Below are positions 6,909 to 15,689 of a DNA stretch of 39,572 bases, piece after piece. The DNA comes from Candidatus Micrarchaeia archaeon (GTDB taxonomy: Archaea > Micrarchaeota > Micrarchaeia > Anstonellales > JAHKLY01), in NCBI GenBank assembly GCA_041653315.1, contig JBAZFO010000010.1, positions 1 through 39,572 of the forward strand, read 5' to 3'. Under the pieces are notes generated by a model. That model saw nothing but the letters and a program-made list of their open reading frames with translations, searched no databases and was not told where the DNA came from. Numbering within the stretch: the first letter of the stretch is position 1; each line of letters starts with the position of its first letter. The position numbers and the translations under genes were made by a program.

Positions 6909-8858
6909 ATGAAAGATAAAAAAGGATTTATATTTACAATATCAATTGTTCTTTTATTAGTAGTAGTAGTTTTATCAGTTTTTTATTATAATAAAACAAT
7001 AACTGAAAGAGAACATAGAACTACTGAAAAATTTAAATTTATTGCAGTTAGTCAAGTATTAGATATGATGAGTGAAGAAGAAATTTCTGATTATGCAGAA
7101 ATGTCTTCTTTTTATGCTTTATATTCTTTAAATGAATTTATAATTGAGAAAAATGAACCATTAAAACAAGGAAGTGGACCTTCAAATAATAAATATACAG
7201 AATTTGTTAATAAATCCATATATTCTTTAATGATTGATGGAAATGTTCCAAATGGTTATTTCCAAAATTCAGCAGCTAATTTTGCATATAATTCAGATGA
7301 AAAAAGTAAATATGTATTTAAAGAGTGGTCTAATAAAATTGATAAAATTTGTGCACAATTAGGATATACATGTAATATTTCTGATGTAAGGAATTTTTCT
7401 TATACCCAAAATGACTCATGGGGCGTAAATATTTATTTTGAAGCAACAACAAATGTTGAAAGTAATGATGGGCGATTTAAAAGAGAGCAAAATATTACAG
7501 TTAATAAGACTTATTCAATAGAAGGGTTTAATGATCCTTTAGTTTCAATTTTAATGAAGACTGAAGGGAGCATAGATGAAGCAAGAAGACAAGTATTCAG
7601 GTATGATGGAATACAAAACCCAAAACCAGATGATGTTGATTTATTATTATTAAGTGAAGCAGATAAAGGAAAAGGATTTTTTTATGGTCCAGTTGTAAGT
7701 CTTTCTGATATTAAAATAACAACTGGCGGGATTACTACTTATTATTCTGATGCGAAATCAAGTAAATATATTTTAAGTTCAAGAGCAACAGAGTGGAATT
7801 CTTTAACAACACCAGAGAAGGATACTTTAATAGAAACATATGGTGGATTTATAGTAACTAATGTTATTGATGAATGTTTTGAATATAATCGAACAGGTTC
7901 AACTAGTTCTCCACAAACTGTTACTGTTACTGTTTGCAGAGGAAAACCTGGACAAAGAAATGTTGACATTACAGTAACTTGTCAAGGAGTTTGTAATTAT
8001 GAAGATTGCACTGCCACAAATTGTCCTTTTGATTGTTATGAAGGAATAACAGATTGTAATTGGAGATATGATACAGTTAGTTATGGTGGAACATTATCCC
8101 CTTCAATTGATTGTGATGGTGTTTCAGGTTTACCTTTTGATTTTGTAGGTGGTGATCCTTTAGAAGAATTTAAAACACATTCAGATTATGCTGGGATAAG
8201 AGCTAATTTATGTAATCATGCAGGCATAGAAAGTTCTATTTCTGGTTTAGGTACCGGTTCAATTACAAATGAGGTTGAAAAACCATATTTATTTTATTTT
8301 AGTGGAAATTCAAATTTTAATAGTGTTCCAAAACCCATAAATTATCCAGTGTCTGATGATTTTTATGGTTCTTTAGGTGGAAGAAGGTTTGTTTTAATTA
8401 ATAATGAAAATGACCACGATGTTTTAGCAAATGAAGCATACGGTGGATATCATGAGTTATGGAATATTAATGATTTTAGAGAATTAGTGATGTGTGGTTC
8501 TTATGTTGAAGTTCCAGAAGGACCATCATTTTTTCAAAGAATGATTTATCAAGGTGAAAGATTATATAGTGATGATTTTGGTTTAGAAACTTTTATAGTG
8601 GGGCCATTTATTGATGTGGATAATGATGATTTATGTCAATTAGATAGAGATTTTATTAATGGAGAAACTTTTGATAATTTAATAAAAGGAATGCCAGGAT
8701 GCAATTCTTTTGAATTAACTTCTACATTTGGAGATTTAGATGATCCAGTATCACAAATAGGTACAGGTCATTTTGGATTAACCAAGGAAGTAATTAATAG
8801 ATATAATTTAGAAGATATTTTATGTGGTGGAGATAGAGATAGTGCAAGATGTGATTAA
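6909..8858 (+). CDS. Large Cys-rich pilin-like surface protein
   Basis: This 649-aa protein begins MKDKKGFIFTISIVLLLVVV, a KKG-F prepilin-like leader followed by a single hydrophobic helix, with no other membrane segment. The ectodomain is long and has a Cys-dense stretch from about residue 341 to 385 (CRGKPGQ, CQGVCNYEDC, NCPFDCYEG). The size is far above ordinary pilins (about 120-200 aa), which suggests a tip adhesin or minor pilin carrying a binding module. No known adhesive domain was recognised. It follows pilin-like gene 1 by 8 bases with GGTG before the ATG, and it ends one base before the next ATG, so the genes are probably translated together. Confidence 0.6.
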   Translation: MKDKKGFIFTISIVLLLVVVVLSVFYYNKTITEREHRTTEKFKFIAVSQVLDMMSEEEISDYAEMSSFYALYSLNEFIIEKNEPLKQGSGPSNNKYTEFVNKSIYSLMIDGNVPNGYFQNSAANFAYNSDEKSKYVFKEWSNKIDKICAQLGYTCNISDVRNFSYTQNDSWGVNIYFEATTNVESNDGRFKREQNITVNKTYSIEGFNDPLVSILMKTEGSIDEARRQVFRYDGIQNPKPDDVDLLLLSEADKGKGFFYGPVVSLSDIKITTGGITTYYSDAKSSKYILSSRATEWNSLTTPEKDTLIETYGGFIVTNVIDECFEYNRTGSTSSPQTVTVTVCRGKPGQRNVDITVTCQGVCNYEDCTATNCPFDCYEGITDCNWRYDTVSYGGTLSPSIDCDGVSGLPFDFVGGDPLEEFKTHSDYAGIRANLCNHAGIESSISGLGTGSITNEVEKPYLFYFSGNSNFNSVPKPINYPVSDDFYGSLGGRRFVLINNENDHDVLANEAYGGYHELWNINDFRELVMCGSYVEVPEGPSFFQRMIYQGERLYSDDFGLETFIVGPFIDVDNDDLCQLDRDFINGETFDNLIKGMPGCNSFELTSTFGDLDDPVSQIGTGHFGLTKEVINRYNLEDILCGGDRDSARCD

Positions 8859-8859
8859 T

Positions 8860-9294
8860 ATGAAAAAAGGACAAGTATCAATTGAAGTAATTACTCTTTT
8901 AGGATTTATATTATTATTTTCTATACCTTTATTAGTCTTATTAACTTCCTTAGATACTGATAATAGTGCAATAATGCAGGCAAAAACCTCAACACAAATG
9001 TTAGCTGATACTGCTAATTCTGTGTATATGCAAGGTCCAGAAGCTTATAAAATTATTTCAATTGGTATGCCACCAAAATTAAAAAACATAACATTTGAAA
9101 GCAATCCAGGAGGTTTAAGCGAAATAATATTTACTTTAGAAACTGATACTGGAAAATTAGATATTGTATCTACTTCATTTGCCAATTTAGATACAACTTC
9201 AAATATAACTGGAATTGCAGGATTTAATTCTGGTTTACAAAAGGTGAAAGTTGAATATGATGGAAATTTTGTTAAATTTACAGCAGTCCAATAA
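8860..9294 (+). CDS. Class III signal peptide pilin
   Basis: This 144-aa protein begins MKKGQVSIEVITLLGFILLF. KKG followed by QVSIE is the textbook archaeal class III signal, cut after Gly by a prepilin peptidase to expose Gln with Glu at mature position 5. A beta-rich globular part of ordinary pilin size follows. I chose ATG 8860 because it follows the previous stop by one base and directly precedes the signal. An upstream in-frame GTG would put 12 extra residues before the leader. This is the most certain pilin of the cluster. Its last 38 bases overlap the next gene. Confidence 0.8.
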   Translation: MKKGQVSIEVITLLGFILLFSIPLLVLLTSLDTDNSAIMQAKTSTQMLADTANSVYMQGPEAYKIISIGMPPKLKNITFESNPGGLSEIIFTLETDTGKLDIVSTSFANLDTTSNITGIAGFNSGLQKVKVEYDGNFVKFTAVQ

Positions 9295-9733
9295 AAAAGG
9301 ACAAGCAGCATTGGAATTTTACATGTATGCCGCAGCATTAGTATTATTTATAGGAATAATTTCATTAATTTTTTTAAATATGGGATTTGATGAGAGTGAA
9401 CAAAGAGAGATAGAATTAGTATATGAGATTGGGGGGAGTTATGCAGATATGATTAATTTTGCTTTAGTTGCTGGCGATGGATTTCAAGGAAAATTTTATG
9501 TTCCTAAAGAAATAAATAATATGCCATATAAAGCAAGTTTTGGAAATGAATTAACTTCACAAGTTAGCGGTTTTGTTACTATTGAGTATCAAGGAAGTAA
9601 AGGAATTAGAACTTATTCATATCCATTAAATACAAAAAATATATCTGGGGATTTAGTAATCAATCCATTAAGTATTGTTGATCATATTTTGTTAAATAAT
9701 ACGAATGGAACGATATATATACAGGTGAATTAA
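9257..9733 (+). CDS. Class III signal peptide pilin
   Basis: This protein of about 158 aa has the signal KKGQAALEFYMYAAALVLFI (Gln at +1, Glu at +5) at residues 14-33. The leader of roughly 15 residues is longer than in its neighbours. AAGGTGAAAG at 9240-9249 is a ribosome-binding site at good distance from ATG 9257. ATG 9260 and TTG 9251 are alternatives. The start therefore lies inside the end of the previous gene, a 38-base overlap in another frame. The mature part is pilin-sized and beta-rich. It ends directly before the ATG of the next gene. Confidence 0.75.
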   Translation: MMEILLNLQQSNKKGQAALEFYMYAAALVLFIGIISLIFLNMGFDESEQREIELVYEIGGSYADMINFALVAGDGFQGKFYVPKEINNMPYKASFGNELTSQVSGFVTIEYQGSKGIRTYSYPLNTKNISGDLVINPLSIVDHILLNNTNGTIYIQVN

Positions 9734-10318
9734 ATGAATAAAAATACAAGAAAAGGACAATATTTTTCATTTGATATAATTATTGCAGTTATACTTTTTA
9801 TAATTACTATTAGTCTAATTTTTTCTTATTGGTTTTCTATAAGAGAGATAATAAAAACAAATGATTCTGAAACATATAGAACTGCAATAAGAATAAGTGA
9901 TGTTTTAGTTTCAAAAGGAAATCCAGAATGGGATGGTTTAGAAAGCTGGGTTAATAGATTAAATATAAATCCAGATGATATAATGGTTGCTGGTTTTGCT
10001 TATGATTCAAATTCTCCTGTTTTAAAAGAGGAAATTATTTGGGGTTTAGAAGATTTTGTTGGTAATGCAGAAGATGGAAGTTTGCATGTTAATTCATATA
10101 ATACTTTAAAAAGTGTATTAAGAACTGGTTATAATGTTAATATAAAAGTTTTTCTTGAAGGAGATTATGCAGGGGGGGTTGGGACCCCAACTTATGATAT
10201 TGGTTTAAATAATTATACAAATACAAATGAAACAGTTGCTTCTTATACAAGGGTTATTGTATTAAATAATACCTACGGAAATTTAGTTAGAGGAAATTTA
10301 CAAGTTAATCTTTGGTAA
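9734..10318 (+). CDS. Pilin-like protein with RKGQ-FSFD leader
   Basis: This 194-aa protein begins MNKNTRKGQYFSFDIIIAVI. The KG-Q cleavage site is present, but the acidic residue is an Asp at mature position 6 rather than Glu 5. The FSFD resembles FTFD of pilin-like protein 1. One hydrophobic helix is followed by a globular part with many Asn-x-Ser/Thr sites (NYTNTNET, NNTYG) that could be N-glycosylated. It is the last gene of the pilin cluster and starts immediately after the previous stop (GGTGAATTAA ATG). It ends 8 bases before the convergent small gene. Confidence 0.65.
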   Translation: MNKNTRKGQYFSFDIIIAVILFIITISLIFSYWFSIREIIKTNDSETYRTAIRISDVLVSKGNPEWDGLESWVNRLNINPDDIMVAGFAYDSNSPVLKEEIIWGLEDFVGNAEDGSLHVNSYNTLKSVLRTGYNVNIKVFLEGDYAGGVGTPTYDIGLNNYTNTNETVASYTRVIVLNNTYGNLVRGNLQVNLW

Positions 10319-10326
10319 ATAAAAAG

Positions 10327-10788
10327 TTAAATATAATTTAATCTTTCTAATTCTTTTAAACATAACTCACAAGAAGTTTTTTCCTTTGTATGATGATAGT
10401 CTGAAGGGAAATATTTAACTATTTGAACATAAAGATTTCTTTTTCCGTTTTTAATTAAAGAAGTACTTGTTAGTGTTTTATTTTCTTTAAAGAAGTTTGC
10501 AGCAATTTCTAAAATTAAAGTTCTGTTATATTTACTTTTTCTTGTTTTTTTCTTTTTGATTTGTAAAGGAATTAAATCTTCAAAAGATTTTGGAATATAA
10601 GTAGGTTTTTTTCTAGCAAGAATATTTTTAACAGCCATTCTAATTATTGTTTGATGGGTGGAGAATTCTTTAATTCCTCCCCAAAATAAGACACTTTCTA
10701 AGAAAATTTTATCTTTTTTTATCTCTCTAACTTTGTTTTTTCCAATATTGATAATTTTTTGCCTTGTTTTTCTATATGAAAGTGTCAT
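10327..10788 (-). CDS. Uncharacterised basic protein downstream of EF-2
   Basis: This 153-aa protein has no recognised family. It is strongly basic in the first two thirds (IGKNKVREIKKDK, LQIKKKKTRKSKYNR) and ends with a CELCLKELERL segment that provides one CxxC pair. It begins 9 bases after the EF-2 stop with GGTAATTAAATG, so it is probably co-transcribed and translationally coupled with EF-2. The basic character and position suggest an RNA- or ribosome-linked role, but this is inference from context only. It converges on the pilin cluster. Confidence 0.6.
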   Translation of the reverse strand: MTLSYRKTRQKIINIGKNKVREIKKDKIFLESVLFWGGIKEFSTHQTIIRMAVKNILARKKPTYIPKSFEDLIPLQIKKKKTRKSKYNRTLILEIAANFFKENKTLTSTSLIKNGKRNLYVQIVKYFPSDYHHTKEKTSCELCLKELERLNYI

Positions 10789-10797
10789 TTAATTACC

Positions 10798-12990
10798 TTA
10801 AGCATCCATAAATTCTTTTGCTATTGGGGGTTCAGGTTTTTCACCTTTCCTTTTTCTTATTGAAGTTACTATTTGATCTTGTAAGTTTTTAGGAACTTGT
10901 TCATATCCTGCATATTCTTGATACCAAATTGCTTTTCCTTGTGTAGTTCCTCTAATATTATTTGAGAAACCAAATAATTCTGCTACTGGTACTTTCATTG
11001 TGACTGCAGATATTTCTCCTTCTTGTTCCATATTAATTAATTGTCCTCTTTTACCTTGCATTAAGGTAATAACTGCATTTGAATATTCGTGTGGTACTTG
11101 TACGAGAATATTTTGTTTTGGTTCTTGTAATATCATATTCGCAGATAGCATACAAGCATATATTGGTCTTCTTACAGTTGGAAGAATCTGTGCAGGTCCT
11201 CTGTGTACTGGGTCTTCATGTATTGAACCATCTAATAATCTTACTTTAACTCCAACAACTTTTTCATGAGATAATGGACCTTTACTCATTGCTTCTTCAA
11301 ATCCTTGAATAATTAATTCCATAATTTCATTTAAATACTGGACACTAACTGAGTCATCAATTAAAATATTATTACCATATACATCGATTACTCTTTTTGC
11401 TTCATCTCTTCCCATCCCTGCTTCAATCATTTTATCTATAGATATTTTTCCTTTTGGTTTTCCTTGATTTATTGCTTGATTTTCAATTGCTTCAATTATA
11501 TTTTTTTCTAGTGGTTCTACACTGAATTGTAATTTAGTATGTTTATTTGGAGACTTTCCTTCAAGTGGCCCAAATCCGGCAGTTATAGATTCTCTATAAA
11601 CTACAATTGGGGGAGAAGTTATTATTGGTAATTTCTTTTCATTTCTGATTTTATATTCGATAATTTCTAAATGTAATTCTCCCATACCTGAAATTAAATG
11701 TTCTCCTGTTTCCTGATTAATTGTTACTTTTAAAGTTGGATCTTCTTTAGATAAAGACCTTAATACTTGGATTAATCTTGCTAAATCCTTGCTGTCTTTT
11801 GCTTCAATTGATTTAGTAATAACTGGTTCTGAATAATGTTTAATTTGTTCAAAAGGTTCTATTTCTCCTTCTGATACTGTTTCTCCAACATAAATATCTT
11901 TTAATCCAACAATACCAACAATATTACCTGCAATAATTTCTTCGCATACGACTCTATCTTTAGCCATGTAAATACCTATTTGTTGGATTTTTTCACTTTT
12001 TAATTTAGAAGCTAAAAATAATTCTTTACTTTTTGATACTTTTCCTGAAAATAATCTTACTAATGCAACTTCACCAGCATGTGGGTCATTAACTACTCCA
12101 ACAACTACACCAACTGCTTTTCCTTCTGAATTGCAAGTAACCATATTTTTTCCTAATTCTGATTCTAAATCTCCTTTCCATATTTGTGGGATTCTGTATT
12201 TTTGAGCAGTTAATGGATTAGGTAAGTGTTCGATTACCATTCCAAGTAAAACTTCATCTATAGGTGATTTTTTTACTAATTCTGCGTCATTTCCTCCTGC
12301 GCACAAATCAATTATTTCTTTAAATCCAATGTTTGACTTTTTCATAGAATTAATTGAAACAGCCCATTTTAAGAATGCAGATCCAAAACAAATATTGCCT
12401 TTTTCAACTCCAATGTGCCATGATTGTTTATATTCTGGAGGACCAAATTTATCAATTAAAATATTAACCCCAGTTATAATTTTTATTAATTTTTCCTGCA
12501 TTGCTTCAGGAGTTAATTTTAATTCTTTAATTAATCTATCAACTTTGTTTACAAAAACAGTGGGTTTTGCTCTTTCTTTCATTGCTTGTCTTAAAACTGT
12601 TTCAGTTTGGGGCATAATTCCTTCAACTGCGTCAATAACCAATACAATTCCATCAATTGCTCTCAAAGCTCTTGTTACATGGCCACCAAAATCAACGTGT
12701 CCAGGCGTATCAATTAAATTAACTAAGTAATTATCATTTTCATAAGAGAAAGCTAGAGATATATTTGCAGAATTAATTGTAATTCCTCTTGCTTGTTCTT
12801 GTTCATCAAAATCCATAACTCTTTGTTCTCCAGCAGTTTCTTTATTTATCAATCCAGCTCTTGATACCAAGGAATCAGTCATTGTTGTCTTTCCATGATC
12901 TACATGTGCAACAATTGCTATATTTCTAACGTGATTTACATCTTTCATAATTTTTTGAACTTCTTCTACAATAAATTCTTTTCTAGCCAT
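10798..12990 (-). CDS. fusA: Translation elongation factor 2 (aEF-2)
   Basis: This 730-aa protein is the GTPase that drives ribosomal translocation. The GTPase motifs are AHVDHGKTT (28-36), the DTPGH switch (94-98) and NKVDR. Domain IV contains HEDPVHRGPAQI, where the His of VHRG is the one modified to diphthamide in archaea and eukaryotes. The length is normal for the archaeal factor. I place the start at ATG 12990, with AGGAG (13004-13000) 9 bases upstream. The frame could begin at a TTG at 12999, which is too close to that site. Here EF-2 is detached from the S12/S7 operon found at 33-35 kb, although the two are often linked in archaea. Confidence 0.97.
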   Translation of the reverse strand: MARKEFIVEEVQKIMKDVNHVRNIAIVAHVDHGKTTMTDSLVSRAGLINKETAGEQRVMDFDEQEQARGITINSANISLAFSYENDNYLVNLIDTPGHVDFGGHVTRALRAIDGIVLVIDAVEGIMPQTETVLRQAMKERAKPTVFVNKVDRLIKELKLTPEAMQEKLIKIITGVNILIDKFGPPEYKQSWHIGVEKGNICFGSAFLKWAVSINSMKKSNIGFKEIIDLCAGGNDAELVKKSPIDEVLLGMVIEHLPNPLTAQKYRIPQIWKGDLESELGKNMVTCNSEGKAVGVVVGVVNDPHAGEVALVRLFSGKVSKSKELFLASKLKSEKIQQIGIYMAKDRVVCEEIIAGNIVGIVGLKDIYVGETVSEGEIEPFEQIKHYSEPVITKSIEAKDSKDLARLIQVLRSLSKEDPTLKVTINQETGEHLISGMGELHLEIIEYKIRNEKKLPIITSPPIVVYRESITAGFGPLEGKSPNKHTKLQFSVEPLEKNIIEAIENQAINQGKPKGKISIDKMIEAGMGRDEAKRVIDVYGNNILIDDSVSVQYLNEIMELIIQGFEEAMSKGPLSHEKVVGVKVRLLDGSIHEDPVHRGPAQILPTVRRPIYACMLSANMILQEPKQNILVQVPHEYSNAVITLMQGKRGQLINMEQEGEISAVTMKVPVAELFGFSNNIRGTTQGKAIWYQEYAGYEQVPKNLQDQIVTSIRKRKGEKPEPPIAKEFMDA

Positions 12991-13060
12991 ATAATTCAAC
13001 TCCTTTTTTTTAAACTAAGTGTAAACTCATTTAAAATAAGTGGATATTTTATTATTACAA

Positions 13061-13073
13061 GATATTTAAAAGG
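13061..13073 (-). promoter_or_regulatory. Candidate EF-2 promoter
   Basis: On the minus strand this reads as a TATA box, TTTTAAATATC, with a purine-rich element before it. It predicts a start near 13040 and a leader of about 50 bases ending in the AGGAG site. A second TATA-like stretch (TATTTTAAATG, 13038-13028) could give a much shorter leader. Confidence 0.4.
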
Positions 13074-13084
13074 TTTTCCTTCTG

Positions 13085-13098
13085 CGTTTTTAAAAACG
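13085..13098. repeat. Perfect 14-bp palindrome between EF-2 and the 844-aa gene
   Basis: CGTTTTTAAAAACG is a perfect palindrome in the divergent promoter region. It lies upstream of both candidate TATA boxes, so it could be an operator for either gene. Confidence 0.4.
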
Positions 13099-13131
13099 AG
13101 AGTTTTTTAAAGGTAGAACAATATATCTAAA

Positions 13132-13158
13132 ATGAAGATAAATGAGCCCAATACATAA
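13132..13158 (+). other. Eight-codon upstream ORF overlapping the 844-aa gene start
   Basis: ATG at 13132 opens an 8-codon frame (MKINEPNT) that ends at 13158, overlapping the main ATG at 13142 in a different frame. A TATA-like TTTTTTAA at 13103-13110 is about 26 bases upstream of 13132, so a leaderless transcript would start at this small frame. Whether it is translated is unknown. Confidence 0.2.
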
Positions 13159-15676
13159 AAATGAAACAAAAACGGCAGTTTTTGATGCAGTATATTCTAT
13201 AGATTTTGATACTGCTAATTCTATTAATCTTAAAGTAGAACCAATGTTTGATAAATTTAAACAAGTAGATAGATTGATTTTTAGTAAATATGATTTTTAT
13301 AGAAAAAAATTTGAAATTAATAGTAAAAAATTTGATTTATGTAAAGATAAAATGATGAAAGATGCAAGAGAGTATCAAGCAAAAGCAGAAGAAGCTTTTA
13401 GTAAAATGAAATATTATAATTATATCTTAAAGGAATTTAGAAATAATATATCTGAGATTAAAAATTCAAATTTAGACCAAGATGAAAAGGCACTTGCTTT
13501 TTCTAGTTTTTATCTTTCTTGTTCACAAATAGAACAGCAAATAAATAATCTTGAATGGAAAGAGGATTTAATAACTAATCAAACTAAATATCTTATAATC
13601 AGTTCCTCAAATAAAATACAAGATTTAAAAAATATTAAATTAAATTTAGAAACTGCTTTAGAATCAACTAGATTATTTATAAAATTTATTGAAAGTGAGT
13701 TTGAAAAAGTTGAAAATTATAATAAAGTTTTAGAAAATTATAAAAAATTAGAAGAAAGTATAAAAATTGAATTAGAAAAGTTTGAGAAAGGGAAGAGTAT
13801 AAATATAACCGAAATTTTAAAATTAGAAAAAGAAGCTTCAAAAACATTACAAAAATATGTTTTTGCAATTAAGAAAAAAGAAGAGCATAAAGAATATTAT
13901 GCAAAAAATAATTTTTTAAAAGATACTCTTTATTTTTTTAAAGAAGAATATCCTTGGACTTTGGATCTTGCTATGGTTGCTGGTTCATTAGTTGCAACAT
14001 GGTTTACAAAAGGTGCAACTTCTAAAGCAGTAGTTGTGTCTTTGGGTATGTTAAAAGCAGCGACAACAGGATATTTTATTGGAACTGGATTAACAGATTT
14101 AGCTTATGAACACTATACGGATACTGCAACACCCTATTCAATTGTTAAAAATGCGTCTAAAGTTTTGATTCCTTCATCTTCATTTGTTAAATCCCCAGCT
14201 TTTTTAAGTTCCTCAAGTAGTGTTTGGTTTAAATCAGTAGGTTTTGCTTCAGAATCTAAAGCAGCAGAAATTTTAACTGATGTTTCAATGTTGGGTTCTG
14301 CAGGTATGCAGGCAGGAGTTTTTATTGACACTGGAAAAATTATTATAGACGCTAGTAAATTAGGGTGGACTACAGAAGATGTTCAAAAGCTTATATCAGA
14401 TGGTATTCTTGTTTTATTATCTATACAGCCAAATATAGAAAAAGCAGTTAAAAATAAAAAAACCATAAAAACAAATGAAGAGTTATACAAATATATTTCT
14501 TCTCAAAATTTAGAACAAGTAAGACTAGATTTTAAAGGTGGAAAAACATCTATTTTATTTTTAAATGAAGTTGGGGTGCCTCTTTCAGATATATATATTG
14601 AAAGTATTTCAGATATGCAATTAAAATTAATTCAAAGCACGAGTGGATTGGGTGAGTTTTCTGTTTTAGTTGATAAAAATGATTTTTTATACTCTTTAAC
14701 TGATCTTAGTAAGTATAATATGTTGCAAAAAGGAGAAATGCAGGATTTATTAATTAATTATTCAAGAAATTATACTGATTATTCTTTTTCTGAATTTATT
14801 GGGGAATTATATAGCCGGAATGTGCCCGTAAATGTTGCAGGTCTACTATTGAATGAAGAATTTAGGAATTCTTTTTATGAATTAACTAGAACTAAAGAAT
14901 TTCAAAGAGTTTATGGAAAAATAGATGTTTCTCAATTATGGAATGCACAATTTATACGATATGAAGGAACTAATCCAATTTATCGTGTACTTACACAAGA
15001 AGGGGCATCTTTCTTTTTAAAATTTGATGACTGTTCGCCAGATCTTTTTTCTATGAAATTAGCAAATTTTCTTGGTTTGCCTTCTTATAGTATTATTCCT
15101 TCAAATACTGCGAATTTTGCAGTTATAGAAGAGGTCAAAGGAAGTACAATAGATCGGATATTTACTGAAGATAGAGTTCCAATAAATTTTAAAGGTGATG
15201 TAGATGTTTATATTAAATTGGATAATTCAAATACCTATTTAAAAGAAAAATATAATCATAATCAAGGAAAAATTTTTGCTTTTGAAGTATTATTAAGATT
15301 ATCTGATTCACATTCAAAAAATTATATAATTCAAGTAGAGGTAAAAGGAAATAATATTATTAATTATAATGTAACTAGAATAGATTATGAAGGAGTATTT
15401 TTATACCCTTCTAATTTTAATCAATTAAAAACTTTTTATTTGGAAGATTGGTTTATTACTGAAAAAGTAAAAGAGGGTTTTATAGATACGTGGGGAAATT
15501 TTAAACGTAATAAAAACCTTATTAATTTTATTAAAACTGAATTATCTCAAAATCCAAATATGGTTCAATATCTTAAAGATAATAATTTAGATCAAAATCA
15601 AATAATTGTTGGGTTTGAAGAGATATTAGAAAAGTCCCCTAAGGAAGCATGGAATATATTTATCAAAAGCAAATAG
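13142..15676 (+). CDS. Orphan membrane-associated protein with C-terminal kinase-fold motifs
   Basis: This 844-aa protein was not recognised by family. Residues 40-265 are charged and helical (coiled coil). Residues of about 275-325 are hydrophobic and Gly/Ala-rich (LDLAMVAGSLVATWFTKG, AATTGYFIGTGLTDLAYEHY) and could insert in a membrane. A mixed region follows. From about residue 610 the layout resembles a HipA/PI-kinase-type fold: FFLKFDD with Lys627, then LANFLGLPS, a hinge-like AVIEEVKG, DSHSKN (Asp722, His724, Asn727) matching the catalytic DxHxxN, and RIDYEG (Asp748) matching the metal-binding DFG-type Asp. So it may be a phosphotransferase. ATG 13142 is forced by an in-frame TAA directly upstream. 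The next gene follows after 13 bases. Confidence 0.6.
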   Translation: MSPIHKNETKTAVFDAVYSIDFDTANSINLKVEPMFDKFKQVDRLIFSKYDFYRKKFEINSKKFDLCKDKMMKDAREYQAKAEEAFSKMKYYNYILKEFRNNISEIKNSNLDQDEKALAFSSFYLSCSQIEQQINNLEWKEDLITNQTKYLIISSSNKIQDLKNIKLNLETALESTRLFIKFIESEFEKVENYNKVLENYKKLEESIKIELEKFEKGKSINITEILKLEKEASKTLQKYVFAIKKKEEHKEYYAKNNFLKDTLYFFKEEYPWTLDLAMVAGSLVATWFTKGATSKAVVVSLGMLKAATTGYFIGTGLTDLAYEHYTDTATPYSIVKNASKVLIPSSSFVKSPAFLSSSSSVWFKSVGFASESKAAEILTDVSMLGSAGMQAGVFIDTGKIIIDASKLGWTTEDVQKLISDGILVLLSIQPNIEKAVKNKKTIKTNEELYKYISSQNLEQVRLDFKGGKTSILFLNEVGVPLSDIYIESISDMQLKLIQSTSGLGEFSVLVDKNDFLYSLTDLSKYNMLQKGEMQDLLINYSRNYTDYSFSEFIGELYSRNVPVNVAGLLLNEEFRNSFYELTRTKEFQRVYGKIDVSQLWNAQFIRYEGTNPIYRVLTQEGASFFLKFDDCSPDLFSMKLANFLGLPSYSIIPSNTANFAVIEEVKGSTIDRIFTEDRVPINFKGDVDVYIKLDNSNTYLKEKYNHNQGKIFAFEVLLRLSDSHSKNYIIQVEVKGNNIINYNVTRIDYEGVFLYPSNFNQLKTFYLEDWFITEKVKEGFIDTWGNFKRNKNLINFIKTELSQNPNMVQYLKDNNLDQNQIIVGFEEILEKSPKEAWNIFIKSK

Positions 15677-15689
15677 TTATAAATGTAAA

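Noticed and set aside
13142..15676. Calling the 844-aa gene a HipA toxin
   Set aside because: Only the general kinase motifs match. There is no HipB-like antitoxin beside it, and the long N-terminal part is unlike HipA.
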